From the NCBI GenBank assembly GCA_910584685.1, contig CAJUAO010000019.1, forward strand, positions 1 to 55,897: 55,897 nucleotides of DNA, written 5' to 3'. Both the position numbers and the translations under genes were made by a program. This stretch comes from an uncultured Lachnospiraceae bacterium. Lineage in GTDB: Bacteria; Bacillota; Clostridia; Lachnospirales; Lachnospiraceae. The notes beneath the pieces were generated by a model. That model ran no database searches. It saw only the letters and a program-made list of their open reading frames with translations, and had not been told where the DNA came from. The first letter of the stretch is position 1; each line of letters begins with the position of its first letter. Shown piece after piece: positions 42,283 through 51,240 of the stretch.

Positions 42283-45200
42283 TTATTTTGCAAACAATCC
42301 CAGTAATTCCTCCTTTGTCATCGATGTAATTCCTGCTCCCTCCTCAGATATTATTTTATCAGCCAAATCCTGCTTCATCTCCTGCAGCTTTAGTATACGC
42401 TCCTCAATAGTGTTTTTAGCTATTAATTTAATCACAGTCACATTATTTTCCTGCCCTATCCTGTGGGCTCTGTCCGTTGCCTGATTCTGAGCTGCAACAT
42501 TCCACCATGGGTCATAATGAATTACCATATCTGCGGCAGTAAGGTTTAATCCCGTGCCTCCCGCCTTTAGCGAAATAAGAAACACATCCCCATTGCCTTC
42601 CTGAAAGCTCTCCACAAGCTGACGCCTCTTTACCTTGCTTGTTGCGCCTGTAATGGTCATTGTACGTATTCCCTTTGCTTTAAGCCTTTCTTCAAGTATT
42701 TTAAGCATAGTGGCAAACTGGGAAAACAAAAGAAGCTTATGGCCTCCCTCTACGGCGCTTTCAATCAGCTCAATGCATGTGTCAAGCTTTGCCGAGCTTC
42801 CCCTGTAATTCTCGTATATCAATGACGGGTCGCAGCAAATCTGCCTTAACTTTGTCAGCTCTGCCAGTATAAGCAGCTTATTCTCCTTATACTCCCTGTC
42901 CGATTTTTTATTCAGGCTGTCTATCATATTTTTTTCTACTGCCCGATACAGCCTGTCCTGCTCTGCTTCAAAGCCTGAATATACCACCTTTTCTATTTTG
43001 TCAGGCAGCTCCTTCAAAACGTCCTTTTTCAGCCTTCTGAGCATAAAGGGACTTATCATTTTGTGCAGCCTTGAAATAGCGTTATCATTTTCGTCTTTAT
43101 TTATAATTCTTTCTTCAAAGCTTTCTTTGAAATGCTTATAGCTGTACAGATATCCGGGCATAAGATACTCAAATATGCTCCAAAGCTCACTGAGCCTGTT
43201 TTCTATAGGCGTTCCCGTCAATGCAAACCTGGCGGCACTGTCAATGCTTTTTACCGCCTTTGATACCTGTGTTGAAGGATTTTTTATATTCTGCGCCTCG
43301 TCAATTATCTGGCAGTAAAATTTTTTACCCTCATAGAACTCAATATCTCTTTTAAGCAAATCATATGAAGTTACAACAACGTCATAATCCTTATATTTTC
43401 TAAGAAGCTTCTGCCTTTCCGCAGCGTTTCCTATAACTGCGCATACCTTCATATCAGGAGCAAACCTTAAAAGCTCAGCCACCCAGTTATAAACTAATGA
43501 CGCCGGACATATCACAAGATGGGGCTGTCCTGTTTTTGACCTCATAAACGCTATCATCTGAAGTGTTTTTCCAAGTCCCATGTCGTCTGCAAGTATTCCC
43601 CCAAAGCCCATCTCTGACAAAAGCTTTGCCCATCTAAAGCCCTCTGTCTGATATGCTCTCATTTCTGCGTTCAGCTCCCTTGGAAGCTCATATTTCCTCT
43701 TCTTCTTTTCGTCGAAGTCACAAATAAAGCCTTCAAAGGCTTTATCCCTTGATATTTTCATTTTGCCGGCATTTTCCCTCATAACGGAATCAATATACAA
43801 GGCTCTGTACATAGGCACATCGGCCATTCCCGCCTTAAGCTCTGACCTTGTAAGATTTAAGTCCTCATTTAATTCCCCAAAGGCTTTAAGCCCGCTGTTT
43901 TCTAAATTCAAAAGCTCCCCGTTTTTCAGCCTGTAATACTTCTTTTTTCTTTTGTACGCCCCCAATATGTCATACAGCTCGTCGTTTGACATACCGTCCA
44001 CATTCCATGATATGTTAAGCAGATTTCCTCTTATGGATACTCCCGTTGTCATATTTATTTTGTTTACAATGCGAATCCTTTTAAATTCATCCGAAACATA
44101 TACTTCAGACAAATTTCTAAGCTGATTAACACCGTCCTCTACTAATGCCGCCAGCCTGTCGTCGTCATTCCTTAATATATAGTCTTCGCCGTCCTCTGTT
44201 TTCTCAGGAAAATACTGTTCCAAAAGCATGCGTATTTCATATTCTGTCTTAATGTCACGATGGCTTTCGTCTAATGACGCAGGCCATAAAAGATTATGCT
44301 TTTTATCACCATAAATACCCTGCGCCCTGCATATTATCTCCTGATTTTTATTTATATCAAGATATATCTCATAAGCTCCCTCTGCCGCCTGATATTTTGA
44401 GAAGTCCGTACCTTTTATATTTACATCCATATATTTTTCCATTACAGGCAGAAGGGTTGAACTAAAGGCTGAATAATCCCTTTCGCTAAGCTCCATTACC
44501 TTGTTGTCCGTATGTAAAATATAACTCCTGTAATATCCATATGAACTGCTTCTCCTTGCCCTTATTGTATTTAACGTCATTAATTTTAACAATTCCTCCA
44601 TATCGCGGCAATATTCCTCTGAACATATATATATTACATTTTCCCACCATACATAATATTTTTTTACTCCCTCCAAAAGTAAAATCTCCGGAAACCTTAT
44701 TGCTGTTACTCTCATGTCTTTTCTTGCTGATATATCTACAGGAAGCACCGGATTTTCACGCTTTACCAAAGTAAGCTGTTTTTCCTCTGTCAAGCCGCAC
44801 TCAACATATAGGCTTTTCCCCTCATATATCTCCATCAGTCTGTCAAGACATTTTTCATTAAGACTTAAATATCTTTTATCGGAGGCTCTGTATCTATATT
44901 CATAACCATACCCGGTGTAATCATCCTTTATAATATTTTCCATTAAAAGTCCGATTACTTCCCGGGACGTCTTTGTAAATGCAGCCATATTATGCACCAT
45001 GCTTAAATTTTTTCCATATGATACATATTGTTCGTTATCTATGTTGTCAGCAAGCTCAGGAATATTTTTGACAACATACATTTTTTCTTTTCCTATTCTT
45101 AAATCAATTTTTTCTTCGCTTCTTTCAAGATGCAGCGTAACCTCAAGCTCCACGTTTCCGCCTGATATTTCCCTGCAAAATCTGTTTCTTTCCTGCTTTC

Positions 45201-45765
45201 TCATTTCTTTTATTGCTTCTAAAAGCTTAGGAGAGGTTTCTTTTCTTACTTCTGCTTTTTTACCTGAAAATGTTCTGCCGGATGCTGTTTTCAAATCTGT
45301 TTCTTTTTTATCCGAAGAATTTTTTTCTGAAAAAATTGACTGGTTATAGTATTCTGAAAGACGCTTCGTTTTCTTTTCCTTTTTCCCCTTATACCTGAAA
45401 ATGTTTCCTTCCCTTGATTCACTTAAAATCTTATACACCAAGGAAAAATCCGCCACATCATTAATGTCTGCAGCCGCGGCAACCAAATGCTTGCAAAAGC
45501 CTCCATAGGAGGCAAAGGCAGGGCAGGTACAGCCATAATCGCAAAGGCTCATCTGCCTCTGCTCCTTATCTGTCTCCATAATAAAATTTACATCATAGGA
45601 GCTGGTTACCTTTCCGTCTACCTCTGCCCAAAACTCAACTTTATTATCAGATATCTTTTGGGCGGTTATGTCATGTACGCTTCCATACCGATACAGGCTC
45701 AGACCCTTTGAATACGTTGTACTTAGCATGCATTTCCTTTTTATCAGTGCGTCCGTTATTATCAT
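42283..45765 (-). CDS. SWIM zinc-finger SNF2-family helicase
   Basis: 1160 residues. The SWIM motif CTCPAFASYGGFCKHLVAAA near residue 75 is followed by a long middle region and then a Swi2/Snf2 ATPase: ILADDMGLGKTLQMIAF (Walker A), IIDEAQNIKNPSTQ (DEAQ box), ALTGTPIENRLSELWS, FLISLKAGGTGLNLTAAD, and DRAHRIGQENNVTVIKLI. Such proteins translocate on double-stranded DNA and are thought to act in transcription or repair. The ATG follows GAGGAAGAAA. Monocistronic; no toxin or phage-defence partner is adjacent. Confidence 0.93.
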   Translation of the reverse strand: MIITDALIKRKCMLSTTYSKGLSLYRYGSVHDITAQKISDNKVEFWAEVDGKVTSSYDVNFIMETDKEQRQMSLCDYGCTCPAFASYGGFCKHLVAAAADINDVADFSLVYKILSESREGNIFRYKGKKEKKTKRLSEYYNQSIFSEKNSSDKKETDLKTASGRTFSGKKAEVRKETSPKLLEAIKEMRKQERNRFCREISGGNVELEVTLHLERSEEKIDLRIGKEKMYVVKNIPELADNIDNEQYVSYGKNLSMVHNMAAFTKTSREVIGLLMENIIKDDYTGYGYEYRYRASDKRYLSLNEKCLDRLMEIYEGKSLYVECGLTEEKQLTLVKRENPVLPVDISARKDMRVTAIRFPEILLLEGVKKYYVWWENVIYICSEEYCRDMEELLKLMTLNTIRARRSSSYGYYRSYILHTDNKVMELSERDYSAFSSTLLPVMEKYMDVNIKGTDFSKYQAAEGAYEIYLDINKNQEIICRAQGIYGDKKHNLLWPASLDESHRDIKTEYEIRMLLEQYFPEKTEDGEDYILRNDDDRLAALVEDGVNQLRNLSEVYVSDEFKRIRIVNKINMTTGVSIRGNLLNISWNVDGMSNDELYDILGAYKRKKKYYRLKNGELLNLENSGLKAFGELNEDLNLTRSELKAGMADVPMYRALYIDSVMRENAGKMKISRDKAFEGFICDFDEKKKRKYELPRELNAEMRAYQTEGFRWAKLLSEMGFGGILADDMGLGKTLQMIAFMRSKTGQPHLVICPASLVYNWVAELLRFAPDMKVCAVIGNAAERQKLLRKYKDYDVVVTSYDLLKRDIEFYEGKKFYCQIIDEAQNIKNPSTQVSKAVKSIDSAARFALTGTPIENRLSELWSIFEYLMPGYLYSYKHFKESFEERIINKDENDNAISRLHKMISPFMLRRLKKDVLKELPDKIEKVVYSGFEAEQDRLYRAVEKNMIDSLNKKSDREYKENKLLILAELTKLRQICCDPSLIYENYRGSSAKLDTCIELIESAVEGGHKLLLFSQFATMLKILEERLKAKGIRTMTITGATSKVKRRQLVESFQEGNGDVFLISLKAGGTGLNLTAADMVIHYDPWWNVAAQNQATDRAHRIGQENNVTVIKLIAKNTIEERILKLQEMKQDLADKIISEEGAGITSMTKEELLGLFAK

Positions 45766-45883
45766 TTTCTTCCTCGTTTCTTTGCGGGCTGTCCTATTAA
45801 GAAAAATAATTATAAGAACAGTATATTAATATGTACAATAGCTTTGTTTATACTTATATTATACCAAAAGTATAGTATTTTGG

Positions 45884-45926
45884 AAAGTCTTATGCCTGCT
45901 TTTATAACATCAGACATAAGACTTTT
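45884..45926. terminator. Inverted repeat downstream of thrS
   Basis: AAAGTCTTATG (45884-45894) and CATAAGACTTT (45915-45925) form a perfect 11-base stem with a 20-base loop. It lies 16 bases past the thrS stop and probably ends thrS transcription. Confidence 0.65.
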
Positions 45927-45941
45927 ATCAGGCGTTGTATT

Positions 45942-47714
45942 TTACTTCTTACTGTTTAAGCTTAGTACTTTTTCCATAAATTCCTCCAATTTCATTTCTC
46001 CCATATTTTGTTTATCTTCATCCCCATCACGTTGTCTGACTGATATTGTATTATTTGCCTGTTCTTTTTCACCTGCAATAATCATATATGGCACCTTATC
46101 CATCTGAGCTTCCCTGATTTTGTAGCCTAATTTTTCATTTCTTGTATCTGCTTCCACACGAATTCCTGCTTCTTTTAATATTTTCATAATCTTATTGGCA
46201 TATGGCGTGTATTTATCAGAAACAGACAACAGCTTAACCTGTACAGGCGCAAGCCATACAGGAAATTTTCCTGCATAATGCTCAATCAGTATTCCTATAA
46301 ACCGTTCAATGGAACCAAATATTACACGATGTATCATAATAGGGCGGCGCTTCTTTCCGTCTGCTCCTGTATATTCTGCATTAAACCGCTGGGGAAGCTG
46401 AAAATCAAGCTGAATAGTTCCGCACTGCCATGTACGCCCCACGGAATCCTTCAAATGAAAATCCAGCTTAGGACCGTAAAAAGCGCCGTCTCCCTCGTTT
46501 ATAGAATAGGATATTCCCATGGAAGTCATGGCGTCTCCCAAAGCCTTCGTTGCAAGCTCCCAATCCTCTTTACTTCCTATGCTGTTTTCCGGCTGCGTGG
46601 ATAATTCAACATGATATTTAAATCCAAATCTTTTATAAACCATATCAATCAATTTTACTACCCTTTGAATTTCATCAATAATCTGCTCCTCCGTCATAAA
46701 AATATGCGCGTCGTCCTGCGTAAATTCCCTCACACGCATAAGACCGTGAAGCTGGCCTGACTTTTCATTTCGATGAACGATTCCAAGCTCTGCCAGACGA
46801 ACAGGCAAATCACGATAGGAATGAGGCTCTGATTTATATACCAGCATACCTCCCGGACAGCTCATGGGCTTAATGGCGTATTCCATGTTATCTACCATTG
46901 TCGTATACATAATATCCCTGTAATGCTCCCAATGTCCCGACGTTTCCCACAAATTCCTGTTAAGCATAATAGGAGTTTGTATTTCCTGATAATCCTCCTG
47001 CCTATGGAGCTCCCTCCAATAATCAATCAAAATATTTTTGAGAATCATGCCTTTAGGCAAAAAGAACGGAAGCCCTGCTCCCTCCTCGTATATTGCAAAG
47101 ATACCAAGCTCCTTTCCTATTTTTCTATGGTCCCTCAGCCTTGCCTCCTTAAGCATATTCATATATTCCTCCAGCAAAGACTTTTTTGGAAATGAGATTC
47201 CATATATACGCGTCAGCATTTTATTATGCTCATCCCCTTTCCAATATGCTCCTCCTACAGACAAAAGCTTAATTGCCTTAACATAACATATGTTAGCAAT
47301 ATGGGGTCCCTTGCAAAATTCAGAATATTCCCCCTGCCTGTAAAAGCTTATTTTTTCATTATCAGGCAGCCCCCTTATCAGTTCCGCCTTATAATTCTCT
47401 CCATGCTCCTCCATATACGCAAGAGCTTCCTTTCTTTCAAGCTCATAAACATTAAGGGAAAGGGATTCCTTTATAATTTTCTTCATTTCCTCCTCGATTA
47501 TATAGAGATGCTCCTCTGAAAAAGAAAATCCAAAGTCAAAATCATAATAAAAGCCATTCTCTGTTGCCGGACCTATGGCGCATTTTGCGTCAGGATAAAT
47601 ACGCTTTACTGCCTGCGCTAAAATATGGGCGCTTGTATGCCAAAATGCCTTCTTTCCCTCTCTTTCATCAAAACTCACTTCCTTTGTCTTTCCGTTTTTT
47701 AACAGAACCTTCAT
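45942..47714 (-). CDS. thrS: Threonine-tRNA ligase
   Basis: About 590 residues. TGS domain is weak or lacking: the N terminus MKVLLKNGKTKEVSFDEREG is short, then comes the editing-like domain with HTSAHILAQAVKRIYPDAKC and GPHIANICYVKAIKL. Motif 2 lies in VHRNEKSGQLHGLMRVREF and motif 3 in IMIHRVIFGSIERFIGILIE. Zinc ligand Cys appears in KPMSCPGGMLVY. Slightly short compared with E. coli ThrS (642). Start at 47714, with AAAGGAGCAGCAGCT. Controlled by a T-box leader. Confidence 0.95.
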   Translation of the reverse strand: MKVLLKNGKTKEVSFDEREGKKAFWHTSAHILAQAVKRIYPDAKCAIGPATENGFYYDFDFGFSFSEEHLYIIEEEMKKIIKESLSLNVYELERKEALAYMEEHGENYKAELIRGLPDNEKISFYRQGEYSEFCKGPHIANICYVKAIKLLSVGGAYWKGDEHNKMLTRIYGISFPKKSLLEEYMNMLKEARLRDHRKIGKELGIFAIYEEGAGLPFFLPKGMILKNILIDYWRELHRQEDYQEIQTPIMLNRNLWETSGHWEHYRDIMYTTMVDNMEYAIKPMSCPGGMLVYKSEPHSYRDLPVRLAELGIVHRNEKSGQLHGLMRVREFTQDDAHIFMTEEQIIDEIQRVVKLIDMVYKRFGFKYHVELSTQPENSIGSKEDWELATKALGDAMTSMGISYSINEGDGAFYGPKLDFHLKDSVGRTWQCGTIQLDFQLPQRFNAEYTGADGKKRRPIMIHRVIFGSIERFIGILIEHYAGKFPVWLAPVQVKLLSVSDKYTPYANKIMKILKEAGIRVEADTRNEKLGYKIREAQMDKVPYMIIAGEKEQANNTISVRQRDGDEDKQNMGEMKLEEFMEKVLSLNSKK

Positions 47715-47770
47715 AGCTGCTGCTCCTTTCCGGGTATTTTTACCCATTGCGTTTTATTGGTACAACAACA

Positions 47771-48090
47771 TAAGAAAAGCACCCATAAGACTATTGATAT
47801 TTCGCTTGTCTACCTGACAAAAGAATATCAAACAGTCTTAAGGGTGCATTTGCACGGTTCCACCTTAACTTTTAACTTCAGATTCCAACAAATCCTATCC
47901 TTTAACGCAGGCATACGGTAACGCTTACACATATAAAATAATATATTTTTATATACAATATATATTTATATTTCAGCATTACAGCTCTGGAATGGTTTTC
48001 GTCCGGCTTTCTCATAAATGGCTTCCACCTCGTGCCATTCTCTCTGTATGATAATACACAAACTACTGTTTCCGTCATCGCTTTTCTTAT
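47771..48090 (-). promoter_or_regulatory. T-box leader of thrS
   Basis: The T-box antiterminator core AAGGTGGAACCGTGC lies at about 47852-47866 (minus). It can pair with GCACCCTT. The competing terminator is a long, nearly perfect stem (47779-47847) followed by TTTTCTT. Stem I is partly seen as AATGGC/GCCATT (48017-48039), with AGAGA nearby. A candidate specifier ACC (threonine) occurs in AAAACCATT near 47990-48000; this is tentative. An AT-only stretch of about 45 bases lies in the linker near 47935-47975. Confidence 0.88.
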
Positions 48091-48133
48091 ATTGTTTTAC
48101 ATACTTTATCAGATTTCTTTTGCCTTGTCAATC

Positions 48134-48838
48134 TTAACATTCTTTTTCCAGCAGCTTGTTTTTAATGCTTACAAATTTTTTATAAGGAATTGGTATTTCA
48201 TCTCCATTTTCCATAACTGCTCTGCATCGTATTACTTCTTTAATTTTTGTTACATTTACAATATAGCTTCGATGTATTTTTACAAAATTATCTGACAGCT
48301 TAATTTCAGCATCTTTTAGGGATATCATTGTCTCTATGGTAACAGTAACACAATGCCAGAGTGTATGACTTCCCATAGCTTCAATATACAATATTTCTGT
48401 TTCATCCATATTGTAAATATTTTCTTTTACAGAAATAATCCTGTGTATTTTCGTTGGGTTTTTATTTCCTATTAAGCTTATATGTATGTAATATGCCAGG
48501 CTGTCAACAAAATTTATCGTGTAGTCAAAATAATATTCCTTAGTGCTTTTATCTACAGATTTGTAAATACAATAAATACCTGTTGCAATTATATGGTTGG
48601 ATGACTGTTTATTTATTCGATGATAAATATATTTAATTCTTTTTACCTCTGACGGTTTAATTAATGTATTTACATTTATTAAAAGATTATCGTTTAGTAC
48701 TCCTTCACTACAATTATGATTGTATTTCCATAAAATACTCTTAGTGCACAAATTGTGAATTTTTCTTCTCTGTCCCGTATGAATGATATATAATAAATGT
48801 TCTGCTGCATTTATTATTTCTGAATTATTTCTCTCCAT
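48134..48838 (-). CDS. LytTR-family DNA-binding regulator
   Basis: 234 residues. The C-terminal LytTR domain includes ILYIEAMGSHTLWHCV, MISLKDAEIKLSDNFVKIHR and SYIVNVTKIKEV. The N-terminal part (about 1-130) looks like an NTF2/SnoaL-type cone (CTKSILWKYNHNCSE, YYFDYTINFVDSLAYY), not a response-regulator receiver, so activation would be by ligand rather than phosphorylation. No histidine kinase is next to it. The start at 48838 lies 25 bases after the ribosome site because a start-stop codon pair intervenes. Confidence 0.83.
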   Translation of the reverse strand: MERNNSEIINAAEHLLYIIHTGQRRKIHNLCTKSILWKYNHNCSEGVLNDNLLINVNTLIKPSEVKRIKYIYHRINKQSSNHIIATGIYCIYKSVDKSTKEYYFDYTINFVDSLAYYIHISLIGNKNPTKIHRIISVKENIYNMDETEILYIEAMGSHTLWHCVTVTIETMISLKDAEIKLSDNFVKIHRSYIVNVTKIKEVIRCRAVMENGDEIPIPYKKFVSIKNKLLEKEC

Positions 48839-49178
48839 AATTATAATTTTACATAATCTCTCCTTTCTTTAGTTTTGTCAGATGAATTTTTAAGAATTAT
48901 AGTTACTTTAACTAAATTACAAAATAATATCTACAAATACTAACGAAAGATTTATGAAATGTTATGAAAAACTTATTTTTTTACATAATTCGACATATTC
49001 ATACAAATTTCTGTGTTAAAATGTATTTTAAGAAAGAGTTGATTTCATTTTTTGTGGCATGTTTATCAGAACATAAAGCCTCGTCTAATGCCGAGACCTG
49101 CAAATTCGGCAGAGCCGAATTTGTGACTTGCATAATGACTTTCTTACTATAAAAAAGTACCGATAGCTTTAATTTCTT
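48839..49178. other. Intergenic region with hairpin and start-stop element
   Basis: 340 bases without a supported gene. On the minus strand AAGGAGAG (48858-48865) sits at normal distance before ATG-TAA (48849-48854). Near the other side CAAATTCGGC (49101-49110) and GCCGAATTTG (49114-49123) form a perfect ten-base stem with loop AGA. A plus-strand frame here (48964-49152) has no ribosome site and is not believed. Confidence 0.5.
49101..49123. repeat. Perfect short hairpin in intergenic DNA
   Basis: CAAATTCGGC-AGA-GCCGAATTTG, more GC-rich than its surroundings. It has no T-tract, so a terminator is unlikely. It may be a small dispersed repeat or a protein-binding site. Confidence 0.6.
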
Positions 49179-49679
49179 TTAAGGTTTCCTGACAGAACGG
49201 CAGTACTGAAGCTCTCGTAATTCTTTTCCTCCTATATTATTATCTAAATATTTTCCACTGAATTTAAAGCCTTCTCTTTCATAAAACCTTCTGGCTCTGA
49301 AATTATCCTCAAGTACCCATAAAAATATATCAAAAAATCCAAGAAGCTCCAATTCTTTAACTGCAGCAGCAAGCAGATACTTACCATATCCTTTGCCTAT
49401 ATATTGAGGAAGGAGGTATATTGATACTATCTCACCAAAATTACTAAAATCAGAAAACCTCGATTTACAATAGCTGGATGTTCCGATAAATATACCGTCT
49501 TCAATTAATACAAGAGTATTCATTCCTTCTTTATCTAAGTTAGCCGCCCAGTTACCGGAAGGAATGCTATCAAGATAATCCTTAGGAATAATATCCTTAT
49601 ATGCAAATTTCCAGCTTTCTTCATAAATACGGCTGATTGCAAATTTATTGTCATCTTGCTTAATATGCCTGATTTCCAT
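49179..49679 (-). CDS. GNAT acetyltransferase
   Basis: 166 residues. Typical N-terminal ISRIYEESWKFAYKDIIPKD, acetyl-CoA binding IYLLPQYIGKGYGKYLLAAA near residue 95 and closing strand LWVLEDNFRARRFYEREGFK. Substrate unknown. The ATG follows ATGAGGATAAAAGT. Immediately downstream of the broken DUF2130 gene. Confidence 0.9.
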   Translation of the reverse strand: MEIRHIKQDDNKFAISRIYEESWKFAYKDIIPKDYLDSIPSGNWAANLDKEGMNTLVLIEDGIFIGTSSYCKSRFSDFSNFGEIVSIYLLPQYIGKGYGKYLLAAAVKELELLGFFDIFLWVLEDNFRARRFYEREGFKFSGKYLDNNIGGKELRELQYCRSVRKP

Positions 49680-49744
49680 ACTTTTATCCTCATTATTTTA
49701 AGCCGTATCCCATAAAACCGCTTAGCGCCTTCCTGACTACGCTT

Positions 49745-51143
49745 TCACTCCCTGATTTTATCAAACATCTCCCTGACAGACGGTGCATTTTTTGTCAATT
49801 TTTTTATGTTTAAATCCTCTGCCTTACTGTTTGCCAGACGAAGATTATTTTGAGACGAAAGAAGCGCCTCCTTTGTCTTTTGCAAATGAGAAATGGTTTT
49901 GTCAATCTCATCGATGGCTGTACTAAACCTTTCACTTGCAAGCCTATAGTTTCGTGCAAATCCATCCTTAAAAGCATTCATATTTTCCTCGAACTGAAGA
50001 ATATCAATCTGCTGATGCTTTGCAATCTCAAGCTCCTGTCTATACTTTAGAGAATTCAATGCTGCATTTCTTAGCAAGGTAATAATGGGAATGAAAAACT
50101 GAGGACGAATCACATACATTTTTTCATATTTATAAGATACGTCTACAATTCCGTTATTATATATTATCGCTTTCAAGCATAGAAACCAATATTGCATATT
50201 CACATTTCTTTTCACGCCTGTCCTTGTCAAGCTCCTTAAAAAAATCTTCGTTTTTATGCTTTGTAGCAGTTTCGTCCATCTCATTTTTCATTTCAAACAT
50301 AATGGATATATATTCTGTTTCGCCCTCTGATTCCCTAAAAATAAAATCACCCTTACTTCCTGTTTTTATATCATTATCTTTTTCAAAATAAGCGGTAGGA
50401 AAAGCGGTCATTCGTAATGAATTAAATTGATTCATGCAGTACTGTTCAAGGCTCTCGCCTATCATCTTAGTGGATTGTTTTATCTTAAAATCCTTATAAT
50501 ATTCAATCTGCTCATCTTTAAGTTTAAGTTTGTCTTCATACTCTTTTTTCAAAGACTGTTCCTTTATTTTATTTTCCGCCTCCTTGCTTGATAACTTATT
50601 ATTTAGCTCTATAATCTCAGTTCCCTTATCTGAAAGCTCATTCTCCTTCTCCTTAATCGCTTCTGAAACAGCTAATTTCCTTTCTGTCTCACTATTTTCA
50701 AGCTGGGCTTTTAGCTGCTCAATAGTCTTTTCCTTCCGACTATTTTCAATAGAAAATTGCTCAATTTTGTTTTCCTTATCTGCAAGTTCCTCATTTTTCA
50801 TTCCAATAGCAATTTCATGTTCCTTTTCTTCTTTACTTACAGCTTCATTTATCGCAAGCTTTTTGTCTGTTTCTTTTTCAGAAACCTGCGCCCTAAGATT
50901 TTCAATAGCTTTTTCTTTCTCTAATATTTCTTTCTCTTTTGACGAAAGCACTTTATTAAATTCCTCTTGCTGCTCCATTTTTATAATTTGCAATTTGCTT
51001 TCCTGCATTTGTTCAAGGTTTTCTTCCCTCCGCTTAAGTTCTTTTTCAAATTCCGCATCCCTTACCTGATTAACTATTTGCGCATAGCTTGACTCATCAA
51101 CTACGAAAACCTCTCCGCACTTAGGGCATTTAATATCCTGCAT
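49745..51143 (-). pseudogene. DUF2130 gene split by a frameshift
   Basis: The first frame (51143 to 50157, 328 residues) has a zinc-ribbon start IKCPKCGEVFVVDESSYAQI, a very long coiled coil, and a nuclease-like core with KGDFIFRESEGE and MFEMKNE (a PD-(D/E)xK-type Asp and Glu-x-Lys), then stops after LESDN. The rest continues in another frame from about 50155 as NNGIVDVSYKYEKMYVIRPQ through REMFDKIRE to 49745. Rejoined, they match the full family. One extra base or two missing bases in an AT-rich run (50150-50165) explains it. A sequencing error is possible. Confidence 0.88.
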
Positions 51144-51240
51144 ATTAATTCATCCTTTCTAACTTATCATTAATAATAGACGTGTATAATAATAATTTAA
51201 CAGCTAATTATAACAATTAACTATATCTTTTTTGTTTCTT

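Noticed and set aside
42283..45765. SNF2 helicase as part of a DISARM- or phage-defence-type cassette
   Set aside because: No methylase, nuclease or other defence partner lies next to it; a SWIM-SNF2 protein alone is a common housekeeping-type gene in Clostridia.
48964..49152. Plus-strand frame of 62 codons near the isolated hairpin
   Set aside because: No ribosome site, and part of it is just the hairpin translated.
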